Of a DNA stretch of 64,000 nucleotides, positions 48,601 to 57,600 are shown in pieces. The DNA is taken from NCBI RefSeq assembly GCF_002288925.2, contig NW_022097996.1, forward strand, positions 9,618,451 through 9,682,450, read 5' to 3'. The DNA is from Delphinapterus leucas. Lineage: Eukaryota > Chordata > Mammalia > Artiodactyla > Monodontidae. Below the pieces are notes generated by a model. The model saw only the letters and a list, made by a program, of their open reading frames with translations, was not told the origin of the DNA and did no database searches. Every line of letters begins with the position of its first letter. Positions within the stretch are counted from its first letter, which is position 1. Position numbers and translations under genes: made by a program.

Positions 48601-51600
48601 TTAGGATAATTTAATCTTTTGTTTTGCAGTCCCAGGCTGTCTAATCTTCCTGGCTGGTCCCTGAAGGATGGAAATGCTTTCTTGGACAAGGTAATGATTA
48701 GCTGAAGCGTATCTACACCCACTGGAAAGCCATCTTGTCATACCGGAGCTGCCCGATAATAATGTGACTGATGGGCTCATTTTTTCCCCTGTGTCTTCTC
48801 CCTGAAAAATCCCATGTAAAGTCTTCAGTACTTGGTAATTATTGTTTTTAAGAGCCTTTTAAGGAGTCTCAGTGTTCAGGTACAGATCCAGTTTTCTCAT
48901 GTGTAAAATCTAAGAACTTCTGCTGCAAATACATTTTACCACCACAAAAAGAAAACTATTATTTTTAGAATTGCAGTGAGAGTTTCAGTGGTGATGCTTA
49001 TTAGAGAATTCCATCTAGCTCGTTTTTTCTTTTTTTTCTTTTTTTTAAAGATTTTCTTTTGATGTGGACCATCCCCAAAGTCTCTATTGAATTTGTTACA
49101 ATACTGCCTTTTCTTGGTTTTTTGGCCCCGAGGCATGCGGGATCCCAGCTCCCTGACCAGGGACCGAACCGAATCGCACGCCGCCCCCCATCAGAAGGTG
49201 AAGTCCCAACCACTGGACCACGAGGGAAGTCCCTAGCTCATTTCATTTTGAGGCTGTACTGACTCTCCACCTGTAAGGAGTGAACTTTTTTTTTTTTTTT
49301 TAATATCTTTAAAATCCCCCCAGACATTGTGAGTTTTAAACTGCTCTGTCAGGGGTCAAATCAGCTAGGGCTTTGTAAAAAGTCTGAGTCTTATTCTTTG
49401 GGTGATGAGAGGCCACCAAGGGTTGCAGCGGGCAGTGTCTTCCTCTGCTCAGACCGCTTTGGCTGCCATGTGGAGAACAGACTGAGGAGCTGAGTGTTTA
49501 ACTGCCGGGCAGTGTGCTCTTGGGGGAGTGGGAGGGAAGCATGTTTTCAGGTAAATATGAACAAAGGGCCTTCCAGACTGTGATCCGTGATCCTGGTAGC
49601 CTGGAGTGGACACTCCTATAGGTTGTGAGAAAACAACATAGTTCTAGGAATCTAGGATTTGGGGTCCTATTATGACTTTAATCACTAACTAGGCCTAAAG
49701 TAAATGACTCAAATTACTTTTTTTTTTTCAAGGCTATTAAATTTTTAACATTAGATTATCTTCACAATAATTCCTTCCTCAGATCAGTTTTTAGGCATTT
49801 AACGTATACGTAACAGACCAGAGATACAAAAAAATGTTAAAACTATAATCTAGTCAAATTTTCTCCTGAAAAAAATCAGAGGGTAAAGGAAGATTAAAAA
49901 CTGTCAAGCTTATCCATGCCATTCTTAGGCCTCCAAATCATTCTTCCTCTCCCCAGTTTCAGAATTGAAAGACTGAATAAGTGTAAGGATCCTTAAAATG
50001 ATTCATCTGAATTGAATAAGGCATTTCCTTCTTGTAATTGGTATTGTTAAATAAAGAGGTGCTCTTTTTACAGAATTAACTCCTGTCCCTACACCCCAAC
50101 CTCGAGTGCAAGCCAAATGCATGATTTGAAACCAGATTTCCCTCATAGCTAACTGTAAAAATTATGTGACAATCAAGAATCTGTGCACCTGATGAAATTT
50201 CCGCCTAACTCTCTGCTGGCTGTAAATCATTGTTCCCTGAGAAAGGCTCAGAAGCATCCCATTACCTGTGCATTGTGAGCAAAATGACTTGCATGTCTAT
50301 GTGGGAGCATTTCATTAGGAGGGAGTGGTGAATAAAATAGAGTAACATTGTAAGTGCGTGGAATGGCAAATATGCTGCTCCAGGCCAGGAAGGATGAGAG
50401 CCTCAGAGGAGGCTCTGTCATGTGAGGTACACATACCCTGGTACATGGCAATATGGCGAAGAAGATTACATAGTCAATTTAAGGCCAGGCAGCACTTATA
50501 TATTTCCCATGATTTGTCTTTAATCATTTTTAACCTCATCCTAAGGGAGCTGGGAGTCTTCTTCCATTAAACATAATTGCTCATTTGTTTTTAGCTGGCA
50601 GGTACATTGTAATTAAGAATGGTTTTCAGGGCTTCCCTGGTGGCATAGTGGTTGAGAGTCCGCCTGCCGATGCAGGGGACACGGGTTCGTGCCCCGGTCC
50701 GGGAGGATCCCACATGCCGCGGAGCGGCTGGGCCCGTGAGCCATGGCCGCTGAGCCTGTGCGTCCGGAGCCTGTGCTCCGCAACGGGAGAGACCACAACA
50801 GTGAGAGGCCCGCGTACTGCAGAGAAAAGGAAAAGGAAAGAAAGAAAAAAAAAAGAATGGTTTTCAGTCTCCTTTTGGTTCAGCGCTCTACTGGTTAAAT
50901 GGTACTCGTATAAGGAGAGGAACCAGAGTTTACAGTGGAAGGCAAGGGGAGGAAATATTCTATCAAGGTTCTGATAGGAGACTTGTAAAATTCAAAAGGA
51001 AAATAACATACAGTTAATACCTTATTTTCAGGTAAAGATTGAGAGTAAAATCATTCAGACTCCAGTATATAAATATAGGTACATATATATGAATATATAG
51101 AAATTTATGTTTGGTGACTAATGAAAACACAATGGAACAAAGTTCTAACAGTATTTTTCTCTTTCCAGAAAGAGGAAACTGTCAACCAAAATCTATCTTT
51201 TAGTGGTTTCATTATAGAGTCATAGATAGCTTTAACTTTGGAGCAAAAACTCCTGCATAGAGTTCAGTATAAAGTGTCATCAAGGGAAGGCAGCAACTCT
51301 GGTGGCCTCCTGGGAGCATTGTAGCAGACTCTGTTGGTGGCCCACTCTTGTCTCTTCAGTGTCCTATGTCATAAATCCAGCTGCCAATACCTGTATGCCT
51401 TTGCCTGACAGTTTTTTCCTAAAGCTGCCCCAAATGCACGAGTTGCTATATAAATATCCCAGGTCCCTTGCCCCTGAGTGGAATAACTCCCAGGTATATG
51501 TTTGATACTGTTTCTTAGAGTTTCCCCATGGGAGTGACTCCCTGTTGCCCACAGTGGTATGTAGCTCTGTAACATATTCGTTATCGGTCACCTGCTTTTC

Positions 51601-54600
51601 CCTTTATTTATCACTTGCCCTTCCTCCTGCTGGGTTTTTTGTTGTTTGTTTGTTTTTAGCACCTCCCTTATAAGCTTTCACACACCCTTTCTCAGGATCT
51701 GTTTGTGAAAGAATCCAAAGTAAGACAGGCACATTAAATACTGTAGGTCACAGGCAGAGTGGGAGCTGCACTAAATTCTCTCTCTTTATAAGTACACTTT
51801 TTTCTTTTGAATGGTGGTGGTGGTGGTTTAACCCCTACCCTGTACTCTTCATCTCCCTCCTTATTTGCCCCTCAAACCTTGGTAGGAGGAGAAAGGGGCT
51901 CTAAATCATTTGTCTATGCCCTGGACTCCTAACCTAATTGCAGAACAAAATCGCTGGAGGTGCTTGTTATAAACACAGGTTCCATGGCCTCATCCTTAGT
52001 TTCTCATCCCTTAGATCTTAGGTAGGGCCTAGGAATCTACTTCCATCAGTGTTCCAGATCATTCTGGTATTGCTGGCATGGTCCATCTAACAGTTATTTG
52101 GAAAGCTTTGGGTCATGAGTTATGGAAGCAGCATGTGTCCACACATGGCTTCCTTGAAGAGGCATCAAGAAATGTGCATTCAAGTCCTGAGTCAGCCACC
52201 AGCCAGCATTTTTTTAATCCTAAATAAAACATTTAGCCTCCCTGAGCTTAAACAATGAACAGTTGGCCTAAATAAGCTTCCAGCTTCCCTCCAACTCCAG
52301 CAATCTGTGATATTTCATGGAAAGTTTGGTTTGGGGATGAAATTTCTTTGGCGCTGTATCTATTGGATATTACTTCCTAGAATTTTTTCTTTTCATGTCT
52401 TTTAGGAGCTAAAGGAGTGCTCAGGTCATGTATTTGTGGATTCTGTGCCTGAATTCTGCCTACCAGAGGTAAGGTTAAAGTGAATCTTGTTGTAGAAACA
52501 AAGCATATCTTATCATCTCTCAAACTGAAATCAGGAAATAATTTTCAGGGGCTTAGCTTCCTATTTTCAAATTGAAATGGATCTGTTATTCTAGGCACTT
52601 TGTTTTACAGCTAAAATATCATTTCGGAGCTTTTTATATTGTCTGTAAATCACTGAAGTCACTCTCTTCTTCCCGTCCCTAGCTTTTTCTATAACCCACA
52701 TTGACAGACACTGGAGCATAGTTTTGAGCAAGGTAAAGAAATATCTCAAGCCTTTTAATTTTGTAATTACAGTCATCCCTCGGTATCTGCGGGGGATTGG
52801 TTCCAGGAGCCCCTGTGGATACCAAAATCCACGGATACTCAAGCACTTTATATAAAATGATGGAGTGCAATGAATAGAGGTTTCACAGCCACAGATACAG
52901 AAGGCCGACTGGATAATGCCTGTGTCTTAGGTTAGCCATACTTTTTCTAGTCTTGGGTAATTGGGAGTTGCTGTTATCTAGCCAGCATAGTAAACTGTAA
53001 AAATTCTTGCTGACTTGAAATGACATATGGAATATTGCTTGAAATTCATGGATTCTGAACTGAGTCATGGATATCTGTTGCTTACATATTATCATCACAG
53101 TGAGACTTGTTATAAGTGTTTGAGTCCAGTTTCATTGTTTTAAAGGAAACAAAGATCAGTTTGCATTAGCCTTAAAGGAAACTAATCTCAGCTGACAGAC
53201 CTAATCCCCAGAGTGGCCTAGATGGAGTTCTCAGTTCACAGCTGAAGTATAGGGAAGCCAGTAGCCAGTCCAGGGTTCCTGAGGAAATCAATAAGAAGCT
53301 ACCATTCTATTCTTTCCGTGTGCCCAGGGGATGTCAGTGCCTGTCGAAAATACTTTCACATTTCAGTGCCAGAGAAAAAAGAAATTGGGAGTGCTGTGTC
53401 CCTTATTTTTGTCCTTTCTTCCTCTCTCTCTTTCCATTTCTACAACTTCCTTTGATATCCTTTAGATAAACTTTTTTTTTTCTCTCTTTGAAGTAGGTGA
53501 TGTGCCCTTTTAGGACACCAGAGTGAAAGAGAGGAAGAAAAACAAAGAAGGACGTGGTAATTGAAATTGGCAAATAAGGGAGAGTTTGAGGTAAACTAGT
53601 AGGAACAAGTGTGAAAGTAGACAGTTATTGAGAATCCTGAGCTCTCCCTAACTGCTAATAAAATCTTTTTTGTGATCTTCATTTGTCATTTAGGAGTTGG
53701 TGGGGCAGTTCCCCATCTGTTCAAAGATTCCTAATCGTAGGTGCTACATTTATTGTCAGTTTACTGCCTGTGGCACTGACTGGTGCAGCCTTCAGCTTGT
53801 GGCCCTCAGTGGAGGATACCTGGCTTGGAGTTCTGGTGACTTTCTGACTTGCTCCATCAACTACTAAGCTTTGAACTTAAACAGTCACCGTCTCACAGTT
53901 CACCTTTGCCAAGCTAAAGCAGCACTGTTATATTTAGGGTTCTAAAGCCATATAGGTTTTTTCAACTAGTGTCATAATTTGTGGTTTATGACAAGTTATT
54001 AGTAGTCACTATTCTAAGGGAAACCAGGGCATTGTATGATCAGGAGAAAATATGAGAGTTGTTGAATTAGGAGAGAGGGACTTACTACACTGTCCAATCT
54101 TGGCTGACTTGTGGCTGAGCCAGGCAGAACTGAAGTCCCAGTCCTCATGGAATTTATAATCTAGTGCAGCTACCTTAAATATCTTTGTATTCCCCCAAAG
54201 TCTACACTGTAGACTGTGCATAAAGTCTAGGACAGTATAGTAAGCAACCAATAAATTATGATTGTTTTGACCCAATTCATGGTCTGTAGAACCCAAGTGT
54301 CTGTATATAAAAGTTTAAAATTAAAATAGTCTTTATGGGATTTCACTGAGTGAAAGTATGCAAGTAAACATATAGATGTGAATATATAAACATAGTTTGG
54401 GTGTTAAATTTATTTCTCAGGGGAAAAATTTTTATGTAGGCACTCTTGATATATATACAAGCAGAAAATATATATATATATTTTTTTTCTCCCCAGCTGT
54501 CCTCACCAAATTTCTTATCATTCTAGACTCTATGGGTTGATTCTTAAATAGTAAAGAGAAATTTCAAATATTCCTACCCAGTTTCTGTATAGGTAGAAAG

Positions 54601-57600
54601 AAGGTAGGGATGCTTTTGGGTTTTACTGTTGCTTCAACTCTTCTTCCCTTGTTTTCTTCTGGACGTATCACTCTGCTGCTATGTCTTAATCTTCTCATTT
54701 GTTTAAAAATGCTTCTAGAGAGTTGGTGGGGAATAGGACCAGCAGGATGTCCCATGACCCTTTGTTATGTGAGGATATTGTCTTGGAAGTGCAGTACACA
54801 GCATGGAGTTAAGTTATGTCCTTAGACATTTTATTCACACAGATTGCCATTGCCCCGGCGGTGAGCAGCTTCTGACCTCTAATCTCCACGCTGTCCTCAG
54901 AAGGTGATTATGCCTTGGCGGGTTTATTAAATCAACTTACTTTACACATAAAGTCACCACCCAGAAGATACCCACAGCCAAAATGGTATACTGTCTCTGT
55001 TATTTGCAAAGAGGGCACAGACATCTTTGTTACTTCTACTCCGTGGGGGACATAGTAGCTCTGTGACCCATTCTGCTAACTAAAACTCTTTCTTGAGTTA
55101 CCCCATGCTGTCCGTACTCTACCATACAGTTTCCACGGGGTAAGTTCCGTGAGGGAGAGCTCAGAGACTAAGATGATATCTCTGAACCGCTGCATCTCAC
55201 TTTTCTCCACAGAGGGTGCTGCTTATAACGATGCAGTCCTCCAACAACAGTGCGCCAAGGCCTGTTATGTCCTGGCTACCACAGCGGGGAGGGGACAGAG
55301 CTGAGTCACACAGGATTCTTGAGCTCAGAGACATTCAGTTTTGGGGGGACAAAATGATAACTTTGAGCTGCCTGCCTTTGTACAGAATAATAACTGCCAC
55401 GAGAGGGATATTCATAAAGTGCCTTGACAGTTCAGAGGAAGAAGTGGTTTCTTTCGTCTGGGCAAATAAGGAAGGCTTAGTGGGAGAAGAGAATTGAGCC
55501 TTAAAAGGCAGGTAGGACTTAAATTTATGGAAAAAAAGTTCCCTTCTACTAAAAGAGTTTTCATAAAAATTTACCAAACATGGGTAGCATTTTTTTCTCA
55601 CCTGCCAACCTGTCTTTTCCCTTTTCACATGACCTTAATAATGGAGTGAAGGGTAGAGCGGGGGTTGTGATTAGGGTAGAACACAAGAGTATAACCTCCT
55701 CTTATGCCTCTGCCACTACGTTTGCGGGGGGCTCTATACCCAACACTAGCGGTCAGAAGTTACTCCAAAAACAGTTGCCTCCCGCATTTGACTTCTGAAG
55801 AGCTGGTTTCCGTGTGCCTCTCCCTCACGGCTGATGCTGTGCTGTCGGCTCCGTGTTACCTCGTTCCCCCTGCCAGGCAGCAGCTGCTGAAGTGTCCTGT
55901 TGTCGTTCATCCTCACACGTCTGACTCGCAGAACTCTGTTTTAGTAAAATCAGAGCACCTCTGGCGGGCGGGCTGCACATCTCATCCGTAGCCATCCTGT
56001 CCTGCCGCGTAATGTCAACATTAGGAAATATCCTAAAATGAGAGAATAGAAGTGTTGCAGGAAAGCCATCATTATTCTGTAGTACCAAAGCCGCTCCTCT
56101 GCATTCTGGCAACATCATATTTCAGTCCCATCACTTTGATCTATGTGCCCCGCACAGTTATCTATCATTCCCTCCCCTTTCTTTTCAGACCGAGCTAATA
56201 GATCTGTCTACGGTAGATGTGATCCTCATCTCTAACTATCACTGCATGATGGCTCTGCCCTACATCACTGAGCACACGGGGTTCACAGGCACGGTCTATG
56301 CCACAGAGCCCTCCGTTCAGATCGGCAGGTGAGAGCATTTCTTCTTGTGCCATTAGAGAGTGGCTGGCGAGCTCCTCCCTTCAGTGGTGACTGTTAATAG
56401 AGTGTTGTGCGAGGTGGGATTGTTATTTCCCTCTGAGCAGCTGACCCAGAGAACAGGCACGAATAGACAACTCTCCAGATAAAACAAATGTTCTTTGGAG
56501 TTGCCTAGAGACTGATGCTGCGAGTAATGGTCGTTAGTCTTTTTTAGAAAAACGGGAACAGGGAGTTTGCAGAGACAGCTCCTCTGTGCAAATGATACTA
56601 ATTAGGGGAAGTATCGTTCAGTAGGATGCCCCCAGGATGCAGTGCAGAGAGCTTCGGGAGAGAAAGGAGCACAGCATATTTAAGAAAAGAGGAAGAAATT
56701 TTACTACTTTGCTTTCAAAATTTCCCCCCTCTTATGGTTTAGTGCAGACTATAAATGGGGACGGCTTGTAGAAAACAGGGTAATTAGGTGGTTACGTTGT
56801 CTGTACTGTTGACATAGTGAAACTCGGGACTGTATGGAATAAAAACCTCAGAGCCTTTCTTTGACTCTGAGAATGCTGTGCTGTCTCTTCCCCTGCCCCT
56901 CCCAAGCCTCCATGGGACAGATGGTTGTTTCAAGTAACCATAGCATCATTTAGTGAGAAGAAAATTACCCCAGAAGAAAAGAATTGTGTTGAAGCAAACA
57001 AAGAAGTATGGTATAAGGTAATACTATCAAGACCCGAAATATGGGATCTAAGTGCTTTGGGTTCTAGAATCTGACTGAAGTCCAATACGATGGAATTACC
57101 AGAAATGAAACAAAATATGTCCTTGTTTTTGTGTCAAACCATATTACCTGCGGTGTGTACAGAAAAACATGAAGGATCTGAGGAAGAGACACTGTAGGAA
57201 AGTAAAGTACTCAAAGTGATTTAACAGTTTTGGTGAGAGGACAAGCTGAAAACATTAGATTCTAGTCTGAAAAAGTTAAAGCCTGAGGATGGACATACCA
57301 GACAGTTCTCCAGAAAGCTACAGCCAGAACAATAATGAGCCTGGATCCCGGATCTTAGAATGCTGGAACTGGTACTGCTCCTTCAAGATGAAAGACAATT
57401 TAAAAAAAAAAAAAAACAGATGAAAGACGATGATAGTGTTAGGAATAAGTAAATAAGTGGAAATGAAGTTGTTCGGCATTCAAATGCTAATAAATTTATG
57501 GCTTGCCATGTCTGTGTGTTTATTGGGAGAGGATTTAAGTCAATGTGGAACATCTGTACTGGATTATGTAGGGGATTCAAGATGTTGAAAGTCTATTTCT

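Larger units (their letters stand above)
41178..48629 (+). other. INTS9: INTS9 intron 2 (7.5 kb)
   Basis: It holds four SINEs (41998, 43699, 45213, 46731), L2 segments and one L1 3'-UTR-like segment at 44505-45130. The interval 46950-48620 shows nothing recognisable. Confidence 0.93.
48691..52405 (+). other. INTS9: INTS9 intron 3 (3.7 kb)
   Basis: It contains SINEs at 49025-49232 (minus) and 50630-50852 (plus). Nothing else is recognisable in 49250-50610 or 50870-52400. Confidence 0.93.
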
